DNA of 64,000 bases from Bacilli bacterium (GTDB lineage Bacteria; Bacillota_I; Bacilli_A; RF39; UBA660). Under the pieces are notes generated by a model. The model was not told the DNA's origin and ran no database searches. It saw only the letters and a program-made list of their open reading frames with translations. Positions 1-6,904 of this stretch are shown one piece after another. The translations under genes were made by a program, and so were the position numbers. Positions within the stretch are counted from its first letter, which is position 1; each line of letters starts with the position of its first letter. Location of the stretch: contig JAFYER010000005.1 in assembly GCA_017544165.1 (NCBI GenBank), positions 1-64,000 of the forward strand. Direction: 5' to 3'.

Positions 1-409
1 AAACACTGCTAAGCGCAGCGTTCATCTTCAAAATCAATAACTTTGTCTTCGGAAGGTAGTTTTTCAAAAACTATCTTTTGTTTTTTAGAGGATGATTTAC
101 CAGAACCATCAGTAATTGTGTATTTAATCCAGTATTGGTCATGAAGTAAGTTTAAGTCAGCCATATACCTAATGTAGACTTTCCGGTCATACATTATAAT
201 TTTATGAATACATAACAAGCATGTGCCACAGAGGCGATACATCGATAGTCATGACAACTGTGGAGTATATAGCGCCTAATTGTAGTTTGTATTGGATACT
301 ATCTTTTATTAAAATACTTTATAATTTTTAAAAAGTTTAAATCATTTTTGCGATTGATTTTTTTATGCAATCTATTTAAAAATAATTAATTATTTGCTAA
401 AATGTAGTT
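1..409. other. Left-edge region with no confident gene
   Basis: This stretch holds one weak minus-strand ORF (242 to 9; 77 codons, or 51 from an internal ATG at 164) with no clear ribosome binding site and no recognisable family. Its base composition is less AT-rich than its surroundings. The 3' part (about 300-400) is extremely AT-rich and carries the promoter-like signal of the next gene. I see no RNA gene or repeat apart from a 16-base string at 358-373 that recurs at 3739-3754. Confidence 0.4.
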
Positions 410-1042
410 ATGAAGATTAGTTTAGGTAATTATGATGTAATAGTAAAGATTGTTTATAAAAATAATCGTAATATAGTATTTCGTTTTGATGAAAACGGAA
501 ATTTAATTGTGTCTTGTCCTCATAATACCTTAAATGATGAAATAGCAAGTCTTATTACTAAAAATGAATCATCTTTGATAAGGATGTATGAAAGATGCTT
601 AGAACAAATGAAATATGCACAGGAGTTTTGGTATTTAGGAAATAGATATGATGTTATTTTCGAAGATGGTATCGAAAATGCTTTTATCGAAGAAAACTAT
701 ATTCATGCTAAAGATGAAAGTATGCTAGAGGATTTCCTAAAAGAAGAAATGCAAAAAGTTTTTGATGAAGAAATAAGTATATGTCGTAAATGTTTTAATA
801 ATTTGCCTGATTTCAAATTGAAAATAAGAAAGATGAAGACAAGATGGGGTGTTTGTAATCGCCATAATAATACAATAACTTTAAATACCGAACTAATTAA
901 GAAAAAAGTTGATTTAATTGATTATGTCATTATTCATGAGATGGCTCATTTTTATGAAGGAAATCATTCAAAAAAGTTTTGGGCTATCGTCGAAAAAGCT
1001 TGTCCTAATTATAAATTAAGGAGGAAAGAACTAAGAAAATGA
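410..1042 (+). CDS. YgjP-type zinc metallopeptidase domain protein
   Basis: A 210-residue protein of the YgjP/DUF45 family, predicted cytoplasmic metallopeptidases whose substrate is not established. The C-terminal half has the family's WG-C motif (TRWGVC) followed by the zinc site HEMAH (His176, Glu177, His180) and a third ligand His186 in GNHSKKFW. The length is close to the family norm of about 230 residues. There is no Shine-Dalgarno sequence, and a TGC-TAAAAT extended -10 (398-403) ends six bases before the ATG, so the mRNA may be leaderless. Its stop overlaps the start of the next gene by four bases, indicating translational coupling. Confidence 0.85.
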   Translation: MKISLGNYDVIVKIVYKNNRNIVFRFDENGNLIVSCPHNTLNDEIASLITKNESSLIRMYERCLEQMKYAQEFWYLGNRYDVIFEDGIENAFIEENYIHAKDESMLEDFLKEEMQKVFDEEISICRKCFNNLPDFKLKIRKMKTRWGVCNRHNNTITLNTELIKKKVDLIDYVIIHEMAHFYEGNHSKKFWAIVEKACPNYKLRRKELRK

Positions 1043-1758
1043 AAATAAGCAGTATCAATAATGAAAAGGTAATCTATTGGGCTAAACTTAAAATGAAAAA
1101 ATATCGCGATATTGAGCATTTGTTTATTGTTGAAAGTCATCATTTAGTCGAAGAAGCAATTAAAAAAGGCATTGTTCAAGAAATTATAACCACGGAAGAT
1201 TACATTTCTGATTTTCCAACATATAATGTGACTCCAGAGATTATGAAAAGAATATCTTCACTTATTAGTCCTCCATCTTTAATGGCAGTATGTAAATATA
1301 TGGCTCCATGTGATATAACGGGAAATGTTTTGCTTCTTGACCGAGTACAAGATCCAGGCAATTTAGGAACGATTATTCGAAGTGCTGTTGCTTTTAATTT
1401 TCAAACGATTATTGCAAGTAGTGATACTGTCGATTTTTATAACGATAAAGTTATTCGCAGTAGTGAAGGAATGCTTTTTAATATCAATTTTATTAGAGCC
1501 AATTTGCTTGAAATGATTCCTATTCTTAAAGAAAAAAAATATTATGTACTTGGAACCGATGTCATAAAAGGCGTTGATATAAGAAAAGTTAAAAAAGAAA
1601 ATATTGCTATAGTTATTGGGAATGAAGGTCAAGGAATGAGTTTTGAGGTTAGAAATAAGTGTGATGGTTTTATCAATATACCGATGAATAATAATTGCGA
1701 AAGTTTAAATGCTGCAGTGGCCAGTTCAATTATTATGTATGAGGTTTTTCATGAATGA
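1039..1758 (+). CDS. TrmH/SpoU-family RNA 2'-O-methyltransferase
   Basis: A 239-residue SPOUT-class methyltransferase predicted to transfer a methyl group from S-adenosylmethionine to a ribose 2'-OH in rRNA or tRNA. The three SpoU motifs are visible: LDRVQDPGNLGTIIRSA near residues 100-116, IVIGNEGQGM near 190-200 and IPMNNNCESLNAAVA near 214-228. A short N-terminal domain of the RlmB/L30e-like substrate-binding type precedes the catalytic part. It sits between the YgjP-like gene (ATGA overlap) and rimM. The exact target nucleotide cannot be read from sequence; in Firmicutes this subgroup is usually annotated as a 23S rRNA methyltransferase. Confidence 0.88.
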   Translation: MKISSINNEKVIYWAKLKMKKYRDIEHLFIVESHHLVEEAIKKGIVQEIITTEDYISDFPTYNVTPEIMKRISSLISPPSLMAVCKYMAPCDITGNVLLLDRVQDPGNLGTIIRSAVAFNFQTIIASSDTVDFYNDKVIRSSEGMLFNINFIRANLLEMIPILKEKKYYVLGTDVIKGVDIRKVKKENIAIVIGNEGQGMSFEVRNKCDGFINIPMNNNCESLNAAVASSIIMYEVFHE

Positions 1759-2230
1759 TCTTATTAAAATTGGTATTATATCTGGACCTGTGGGCTTAAA
1801 AGGTGAATTAAAAATCATTTCTCAAGAAAGATTTCAAGATAGATTATTTAAAGTAGGTAATAGGATTTATATTAATAATAACGAATATATAATAAAAACT
1901 TCAAGATTATTTAAAAATAACTATATTATATCTCTCGAGGGTTATGAAAGTATTAATCTAATAGATGATTTTTTAAATCAAGAAATTTTTATTAAAAAAA
2001 GTGATTCCTTTCTAAAGAAAAATGAATACTTGTATTCTGAATTATTTGGTTTTAAAATAGTTGATAACCAAGAAGAAATTGGTATTGTTAAGGAAATACT
2101 TTTAAATAAAAATAATGCATTTATTAAATGTAATAAATTAATTATTCCTCTTATAGATAAGTATTTAGAGTTGGTAGACCTAGATAATAAAATAATATAT
2201 GTAAAAAACAGTAAGGAGTTAATGCTATGA
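1751..2230 (+). CDS. rimM: Ribosome maturation factor RimM
   Basis: A 159-residue protein that assists maturation of the 30S head by binding S19 and pre-16S rRNA. The N-terminal RimM barrel begins with IGIISGPVGLKGELK, and a PRC-barrel-like second half follows (SELFGFKIVDN near residue 95 onward). The open frame extends upstream to 1709, but the ATG at 1751 has GAGG at 1741 at proper spacing and matches family N-termini. It overlaps the end of the upstream methyltransferase by eight bases and trmD by four bases. The rimM-trmD order is strongly conserved across bacteria. Confidence 0.93.
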   Translation: MNDLIKIGIISGPVGLKGELKIISQERFQDRLFKVGNRIYINNNEYIIKTSRLFKNNYIISLEGYESINLIDDFLNQEIFIKKSDSFLKKNEYLYSELFGFKIVDNQEEIGIVKEILLNKNNAFIKCNKLIIPLIDKYLELVDLDNKIIYVKNSKELML

Positions 2231-2901
2231 GAATTGATATTCTTTCCCTTTTTCCAAATATATTTGATGGCTTTTTAACTGAATCAATTATTAAAAGAGC
2301 AATTACAAACCAAAAGGTTGAAATAAATGTTATTGATTTTCGCAAGTATACAACTCTTAATAATAATCAAGTGGATGATACAGCTTTTGGCGGGGGAGCA
2401 GGCATGGTTATCATGTGTGATCCAATTGTTAGAGCAATAAATGATATAAAAACTAGTGATAGTCACATAATTCTTTTAGACCCTAAAGGGACTCTTTATA
2501 ATGAGCAAAAAGCCCTTAAATTAAAAGAATATAAGCATTTAATAATCATATGTGGCCATTACGAGGGAATAGACGAAAGAATAAAAAACTATGTTGATGA
2601 AGTCATATGTATTGGAGATTATGTTTTAACTGGCGGGGAGATAGCGGCTATGGCTATTACCGATAGTGTAGTAAGACTTATTCCTGGGGTTATAACAGGT
2701 GAGTCTTTGGAAAGTGAATCATTTAATAATGGCCTTTTAGATTATCCGGTTTATACAAAACCAAGAATATATGATGGTTACGAAGTTCCTGAAGTTCTAC
2801 TTTCTGGTGATCATAAAAAGATAGCTGAGTATCGCCAAAAGGAAGCAGAAAGATTGACTAAAGAAAATAGACCGGATTTATGGGAGAAGTATCATGACTA
2901 A
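2227..2901 (+). CDS. trmD: tRNA (guanine-37-N1)-methyltransferase
   Basis: A 224-residue TrmD that methylates G37 next to the anticodon and so prevents +1 frameshifting. Diagnostic motifs are FGGGAGM near residue 54, GHYEGIDERI near 112, GDYVLTGGE near 130 (trefoil-knot SAM pocket) and YDGYEVPEVLLSGDH near 180, which holds the catalytic-loop aspartate. Length is typical (about 230-250). It is coupled to rimM by an ATGA overlap. Usually rplS follows trmD; here two unrecognised genes follow instead. Confidence 0.96.
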   Translation: MRIDILSLFPNIFDGFLTESIIKRAITNQKVEINVIDFRKYTTLNNNQVDDTAFGGGAGMVIMCDPIVRAINDIKTSDSHIILLDPKGTLYNEQKALKLKEYKHLIIICGHYEGIDERIKNYVDEVICIGDYVLTGGEIAAMAITDSVVRLIPGVITGESLESESFNNGLLDYPVYTKPRIYDGYEVPEVLLSGDHKKIAEYRQKEAERLTKENRPDLWEKYHD

Positions 2902-3319
2902 GCATTTACTATCATCAGTTAATCAAACTAAAAAAGTAATTAAAGTTCAAAAAAGCATTACATATTCCTTTAGTCCTAATAGTAATACAAACAGTGTTAA
3001 TGTTAAAAAAATTACAATTTATGATAAAGATTTTTTAAGTAATTATGTCTCTTATAAATTAGAAAAAAGATTTCAAGAATTATTAATACTAATTAAAAAA
3101 ATTCTCGAAGATGATACTTCCGAAGAATCTTCCGGTAGATGTATTGACTTAATTAACCAATATGAAGATATTTTAGAAAATAAGTATAAACATTATCTTA
3201 AAATAAAAAAATATCAAATGTTTATTGATAAAATAATGTTGCTGAGAAAATATGTAGATGTAAATACAATTGTAAATGAAGAAGAATTAAATTATAATAT
3301 TAGCGGAGGACGTAGATGA
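2894..3319 (+). CDS. Unrecognised protein downstream of trmD
   Basis: A 141-residue basic and acidic helical protein of no family I recognise. The N-terminal 45 residues are Ser/Asn/Lys-rich and look disordered; residues about 50-125 are predicted to be helical and possibly coiled coil. There is no signal peptide or membrane segment. It overlaps trmD by eight bases and the following gene by four, so it belongs to the same operon. Codon use matches its neighbours. It could be a lineage-specific cytoplasmic protein; the function is unknown. Confidence 0.7.
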   Translation: MTKHLLSSVNQTKKVIKVQKSITYSFSPNSNTNSVNVKKITIYDKDFLSNYVSYKLEKRFQELLILIKKILEDDTSEESSGRCIDLINQYEDILENKYKHYLKIKKYQMFIDKIMLLRKYVDVNTIVNEEELNYNISGGRR

Positions 3320-3717
3320 CAAAATATCAAAAAAATGAAGATGCAAAAAAATATGAAGATAAATATGGGGTAGATCAAGATGACACAATGCTCTTAACTG
3401 ATGATGAATTTCTTCTTGCTTATGGTTATGGAAGAGGAGACTTAGTAATCGAGGATGACGATGTAGATCGTGATACTTATTTTGAACTACTAGCAGAAAA
3501 AGGAAGTCTTGAAAAAAGACTTGGTGAGATTGAAGATGATCTTGACGAAACAGAAACTTTGATTAATGAAACTCGTGATTACATGAAAAAATCGGAATTA
3601 AATCAAGATAAAAGAGAGCTTTTAATTGAACAACATCAACTAGCTACACGTTTACAAGCAGTTGTTCGACAAATAGACGAATTAATAGCTAAAAAAGAAT
3701 CTGGTCAATCTAGGTAA
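3316..3717 (+). CDS. Acidic coiled-coil protein, function unknown
   Basis: A 133-residue acidic protein. Residues 1-55 are rich in Asp and contain DDTMLLTDDEFLLAYGYG; residues 60-125 form a long heptad-like helix (SLEKRLGEIEDDLDETETLI and onward) suggesting a coiled-coil dimer. There is no membrane segment or signal. It overlaps the preceding unknown gene by four bases, and a palindromic terminator directly follows it, so it is the last gene of the rimM-trmD operon. I do not recognise the family. Confidence 0.72.
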   Translation: MTKYQKNEDAKKYEDKYGVDQDDTMLLTDDEFLLAYGYGRGDLVIEDDDVDRDTYFELLAEKGSLEKRLGEIEDDLDETETLINETRDYMKKSELNQDKRELLIEQHQLATRLQAVVRQIDELIAKKESGQSR

Positions 3718-3745
3718 ACAAATATTTTAAAATATTTGTTTTTTT
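3716..3745 (+). terminator. Intrinsic terminator of the rimM-trmD operon
   Basis: A perfect AT-only palindrome, ACAAATATTTT / AAAATATTTGT, runs straight into a run of seven Ts. It lies immediately after the stop codon of the coiled-coil gene and before the DGR target gene. Confidence 0.75.
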
Positions 3746-3757
3746 ATGCAATCTAAC

Positions 3758-3786
3758 TTGAATATCTTGCTATTTTATTATAAAAT
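3758..3786 (+). promoter_or_regulatory. Putative promoter of the DGR target gene
   Basis: TTGAAT (3758-3763) and TAAAAT (3781-3786) are separated by 17 bases and followed by an AGGG-type ribosome binding site before the ATG at 3806. The match to sigma-A consensus is moderate. Confidence 0.45.
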
Positions 3787-3805
3787 TATCTTAGGGTAAA
3801 AGAGT

Positions 3806-5569
3806 ATGAATGTTAAACAAAAGCCTAATAATATTGTAAAATTAACTATTTTTATAGCATTATTTATAATGCTTGTTTTGGCTGGCACTTATGCAGTTAT
3901 GATAAATATGTCTTATAATACTGAGAATGTTATAGCTTCGATTGGATCTAGACCCGTTTTTACTTCAAGCGCTACGAATGATATAGTAATGAATGAGATT
4001 CCATATATTGCTGAAGTATCTCAAACAGAATATGAGATAGCTAACGGAACGGATAATATTTCAATATCTTTATCAACCGGTTATACAACAAATACAATAT
4101 GTACATATGATATCGTTTGGGAATGGGGTATAGATTCAGATCATTATTTAAAGACTGCTGGTGCAAATAAAGAATTTACTGTTTCCGGAGTTTCTACGGA
4201 TGGACAAGTTTTTAACGAAGTTCAATTAAATGATTATAATGCAAATGATTTAAAGACAATACTAACGACTAGAGCTATATCAGCATCTGGTAGTTCAATG
4301 ACTTCTACAACATGGACATTCACAACACATTTTTATAAGACGCCTGCAATTCAAAGCGGCCATGCTGGCAATGCTTATGCTGGAAAGATATATATTGATA
4401 ATGTCAATTGCACTAAAAAACCTAAACTTGCAGAATATATTTCGTATATGCTACCTAAAAGCGGTACCGATGCTGTATCAAATAGTCCATGGATATTAAC
4501 AGAAGATCATCCAAATGAATGGCGATATGCAGGTAAAAATCCAGATAACTATATTTCCTTTAATGGTGAACTTTGGCGAATTATTGGAGTTATGCCAAAT
4601 ATGACATATTGCACAGGTGAATATGGAACTGAAACAGAATGCAATACAACCAAAACAGGGAGTTTAGTTAAGATAATAAGAAATCAAACAATCAGCAGTA
4701 ATACAATGCGTTGGGATTATAAGCAATCGGGCGTTGGATCGTCAACATCAAGTTATGGTTCAAACGATTGGAGTGATAGTCAGTTAATGCTGATGCTAAA
4801 TGGAACCAATTATTTAAAAACAGGCTATGATGTAAATGGTAATAAATTACATACAAGTTATACAATAACAAATAATATAGTTGCAGGAAATGGATATAAC
4901 TATTATAATGCAACATATAGTTATCTAGATGGAAATGGAACAACTGTAAATATCCCAAGTACGGCATCAACAAGTGCATATACAGCCACAACTGGAACTT
5001 TATATAAAAAAATAGAAAGCAGTGCACTATCCAAAATCGCCACAGTGAAATGGGATTTATATGGAACAAATTCATATTCAACAGCAGCACAAGGAAGCCC
5101 ATCAGCATTTTATAATAAAGAAAGAAATATAAATGGACTAGGAGCAGTATATACAGGAACAACACCAGAAAATAGAGCAGTATATTGGTATGGAAAAATA
5201 GGACTAATGTATCCAAGTGATTATGGATACGCAACAAATGGTGGAAGTACATATAATAGAGATGCTTGTTTAGGATATCAAATGTCAGGATGGAGTAGTG
5301 GAGATTATAAAACAGATTGTGCATTAAATAGTTATCTATTATTTCAAAATATAACATCAACTACACCGGGAACAAGTGGAACGGTGCAATGGACTTTAAG
5401 CCCGGGTTCAGGTTACGCCGGCTATGTGTTCACCGTCAATAGCTCTGGTTTCGTGAGCTACAACATCGCTGGCAGCACCTATGGCGTCCGGCCCGTCTTG
5501 TATCTTAAAGCTGATACAGAGTTTAGCGGTGGAAGCGGTACATATAGCGATCCATATATAATAAGTTAG
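3806..5569 (+). CDS. DGR variable target protein, membrane-anchored, lectin-like
   Basis: A 587-residue protein that is the diversified target of the retroelement. A single hydrophobic segment at about residues 12-32 acts as signal anchor, with the rest predicted outside the cell. The middle holds a conserved block, YISFNGELWRIIGV then NDWSDSQLMLMLN, shared with the gene at 45523. The VR encodes residues 532-563 close to the C-terminus and ends in GVRPVLYLK, a C-type-lectin-fold ending common in DGR targets (the fold is inferred). Thirteen residues in the VR differ from the TR-encoded version, many being Asn in TR and Tyr, Ser or Gly here. Base composition jumps from AT-rich to GC-rich exactly at the VR. 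The ligand is unknown. Confidence 0.88.
   Translation: MNVKQKPNNIVKLTIFIALFIMLVLAGTYAVMINMSYNTENVIASIGSRPVFTSSATNDIVMNEIPYIAEVSQTEYEIANGTDNISISLSTGYTTNTICTYDIVWEWGIDSDHYLKTAGANKEFTVSGVSTDGQVFNEVQLNDYNANDLKTILTTRAISASGSSMTSTTWTFTTHFYKTPAIQSGHAGNAYAGKIYIDNVNCTKKPKLAEYISYMLPKSGTDAVSNSPWILTEDHPNEWRYAGKNPDNYISFNGELWRIIGVMPNMTYCTGEYGTETECNTTKTGSLVKIIRNQTISSNTMRWDYKQSGVGSSTSSYGSNDWSDSQLMLMLNGTNYLKTGYDVNGNKLHTSYTITNNIVAGNGYNYYNATYSYLDGNGTTVNIPSTASTSAYTATTGTLYKKIESSALSKIATVKWDLYGTNSYSTAAQGSPSAFYNKERNINGLGAVYTGTTPENRAVYWYGKIGLMYPSDYGYATNGGSTYNRDACLGYQMSGWSSGDYKTDCALNSYLLFQNITSTTPGTSGTVQWTLSPGSGYAGYVFTVNSSGFVSYNIAGSTYGVRPVLYLKADTEFSGGSGTYSDPYIIS
5398..5494 (+). repeat. DGR variable repeat (VR)
   Basis: A 97-base imperfect copy of the template repeat at 5641-5737 (constant offset 243). 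Seventeen positions differ, and in all seventeen the template has A: eight became G, eight became T and one became C. Non-adenine positions are identical throughout. The 3' end, GGCGTCCGGCCC (5483-5494), is unchanged and GC-rich, as expected for the initiation-of-mutagenic-homing segment. Identity stops just after it. Confidence 0.95.
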
Positions 5570-5574
5570 AGGCA

Positions 5575-5617
5575 GTCCGAAGGACAACGTCCCTGCCGGC
5601 TCTCAATCCGGCAGGAC
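5575..5617. other. GC-rich inverted repeats between VR and TR
   Basis: Two hairpins sit between the target stop codon and TR: GTCC-GAA-GGAC (5575-5585) and a stronger one with arms CCTGCCGG (5592-5599) and CCGGCAGG (5608-5615) around an eight-base loop, extendable by GTC/GAC with one bulge. Studied DGRs need a short hairpin or cruciform downstream of VR for efficient homing. The position here, about 95 bases past the VR end, is compatible, but the role is inferred. It could instead be the 5' structure of the TR RNA or a transcriptional pause or terminator; no T-run follows. Confidence 0.6.
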
Positions 5618-5640
5618 ATAAATGGGGTAATCTTTACAAA

Positions 5641-5737
5641 AAGCCCGAATTCAGGTAACGCCAACAATGTGTTCAACGTCAATAGCACTGGTAACGTGAA
5701 CAACAACAACGCTAACAACACCAATGGCGTCCGGCCC
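5641..5737 (+). repeat. DGR template repeat (TR)
   Basis: The non-coding donor copy, transcribed and reverse-transcribed by the RT. Read in the VR frame it would encode SPNSGNANNVFNVNSTGN and more Asn-rich sequence: fourteen AAC or AAT codons line up with the variable positions, the standard DGR design, because AAY can mutate to fifteen residues with no stop codon. It contains 34 adenines, of which 17 are changed in VR. It is GC-richer than the surrounding chromosome. Confidence 0.95.
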
Positions 5738-5896
5738 AATTTTGTGAGCACCATGCATTTTATGTCTTTATGGTCAAGGCTATAGGAAACAAGTGCAAGG
5801 TTCATAGATTATCCTTAGGCTAATGCCTTAAATAATGACTAGATGGAAGAGGTCTACGGACTTCTTCCTATCCCTAGTCTCAATGGAATTATTAAA
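5738..5896 (+). ncRNA. Structured RNA segment downstream of TR
   Basis: Non-coding region between TR and the first accessory ORF. It contains a small hairpin, AGGC-TAAT-GCCT (5818-5829), and a long one at 5837-5879. In the latter, GACTAG pairs with CTAGTC outside, GGAAGAGGTC pairs with GACTTCTTCC inside with one G-U, and the loop is TACG closed by C-G, a UNCG-class stable tetraloop. Known DGR RNAs extend past TR into a structured region that binds RT and Avd and primes cDNA synthesis; assignment here is by position and structure only. Confidence 0.6.
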
Positions 5897-6181
5897 ATGA
5901 TAGAACGATATTTAATATTAAAAAGTGTTTATCCGAATTATTTGATTTTTTTTAAGAAAAAGGATGACATCAAATACATTGGAGAAACAAAGCTTATTAT
6001 TGACACGTTTGGTTTAAATGTTAAGAAAAAAGTTAATTATTTAATTATTGAAAATTTAGATATTATTGAAATAAAAAATCATAATAATAATCTATATGAT
6101 ATTTATTATTGCAAGGCATTTTTGATAAATATTATTAAGTCTTATATGAAAAGAAGAAAGGATGATTTTCTTGAACGCTAA
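5897..6181 (+). CDS. Unrecognised small DGR-cassette protein
   Basis: A 94-residue protein (112 if started at the upstream ATG 5843) that I cannot assign. The ATG at 5897 is preferred because 5843 lies inside the UACG-capped hairpin and has no ribosome binding site, whereas a weak GGA precedes 5897. It is rich in Ile, Lys and Asn, with predicted beta strands in the middle (YLIIENLDIIEIKNH) and a basic C-terminal helix ending KRRKDDF. No signal or membrane segment. It lies between TR and the MutS-like gene, overlaps that gene by 20 bases, and is therefore probably part of the DGR. Confidence 0.6.
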   Translation: MIERYLILKSVYPNYLIFFKKKDDIKYIGETKLIIDTFGLNVKKKVNYLIIENLDIIEIKNHNNNLYDIYYCKAFLINIIKSYMKRRKDDFLER

Positions 6182-6551
6182 AACATTTTTAATGATATAT
6201 AAAAATAGTGGTAAATTTTATAATGTCTTTGGTATTGACGCATATGTTTTGAATTATTTTTTCGACTATAAGATTTTAAATAATAATAAAGCTGGGTTTC
6301 CTGATAATGCAATTGATAGGGTAATTGAAAAATTGCAAAAAGAAAAGATATCATATCAAATTATTTATAAGGACAAAGATCCCATTATTAAAGATTTTAA
6401 GAAACTAAATAAGTATAGTAAATTGATTGATGATATAAAAAATGAAGTTGAATTAAAACAAAGATTTGATTTATTAACTGAGAAAATAAAAAAATTAGAT
6501 GAAAAAAAGTTTCTTGAAGTAATAGAGTGCATAGAAAAATGTATAGAGTAA
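6162..6551 (+). CDS. MutS domain-I-like DGR accessory protein
   Basis: A 129-residue protein resembling only the N-terminal mismatch-recognition domain of MutS. GKFYNVFGIDAYVL matches the Phe-Tyr-containing strand of MutS (FYELFFEDG in this window's own MutS), AGFPDNAIDRVIEKL corresponds to the GVPHHA helix, and ISYQII to the RVAVCEQ strand. Residues 85-129 are a charged helix not found in MutS. MutS-like accessory proteins have been reported in some DGRs. A TTG at 6171 with AAAGG upstream is a plausible alternative start. Its role in homing or DNA recognition is inference. Confidence 0.7.
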   Translation: MIFLNAKTFLMIYKNSGKFYNVFGIDAYVLNYFFDYKILNNNKAGFPDNAIDRVIEKLQKEKISYQIIYKDKDPIIKDFKKLNKYSKLIDDIKNEVELKQRFDLLTEKIKKLDEKKFLEVIECIEKCIE

Positions 6552-6904
6552 ATAATAATGATTTTAAAATATTAAGTAAATACAAATCTTTTTTAGAGGA
6601 ATTAGATGATGCTTTGGAAAATGTTCCTAGAAAAGATATGTATTTTAAAGATAAAATTAGAGATGTTAGTTATGATTTATTATACTTAATTATAAGATGT
6701 AGTTATGAGTCAAATAGCGAAGAATTAATTAAAATGGAATCTGATATTAAAACTCATATATCGTTACTTGATTTTTTTATTGAAAGGTTATTTACAAAGA
6801 AATATTTAAGTGAAAAGAAGGCTTATAAAATAGGCGGTTTTTTAGTTGAAATTAATAAAATGGTAAATGGTTTTATAAACAATAAGGTAAAAGATGTTAG
6901 TTAA
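6527..6904 (+). CDS. Avd-like four-helix-bundle DGR accessory protein
   Basis: A 125-residue, basic, all-helical protein in the position and size of the accessory variability determinant (Avd), which forms a pentameric barrel, binds nucleic acid and partners with the RT. Helical stretches such as YKSFLEELDDALENVP, YDLLYLIIRCSY, LLDFFIERLF and YKIGGFLVEINKMVNGFI fit the four-helix-bundle pattern. It starts at GTG 6527 or ATG 6539. It overlaps the MutS-like gene by 25 bases and the RT gene by 11, so it is translationally coupled to both. Sequence identity to Avd is low, so assignment rests on size, fold pattern and context. Confidence 0.75.
   Translation: MHRKMYRVNNNDFKILSKYKSFLEELDDALENVPRKDMYFKDKIRDVSYDLLYLIIRCSYESNSEELIKMESDIKTHISLLDFFIERLFTKKYLSEKKAYKIGGFLVEINKMVNGFINNKVKDVS

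Noticed and set aside
1-242. Minus-strand 77-codon ORF at the left edge
   Set aside because: No recognisable family, no ribosome binding site and unusual composition; kept only as a note in the left-edge region.
358-3754. 16-base string TTTTTTTATGCAATCT at 358-373 and 3739-3754 as possible element boundaries or attachment sites
   Set aside because: No copy is seen at the right end of the DGR near 8000, and both copies lie in T-run/terminator contexts where short matches are expected in an AT-rich genome.
4692-5360. Minus-strand ORF of 222 codons inside the DGR target gene
   Set aside because: A shadow of a plus-strand gene with a conserved domain; its product is a Leu/His/Tyr-rich string typical of antisense reading, with no start signal.
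5566-5805. Minus-strand ORF of 79 codons across TR
   Set aside because: It is the antisense reading of the template repeat (Asn AAC codons read as Val/Leu GTT/TTG). No ribosome binding site, and TR is under DGR constraint rather than coding constraint.
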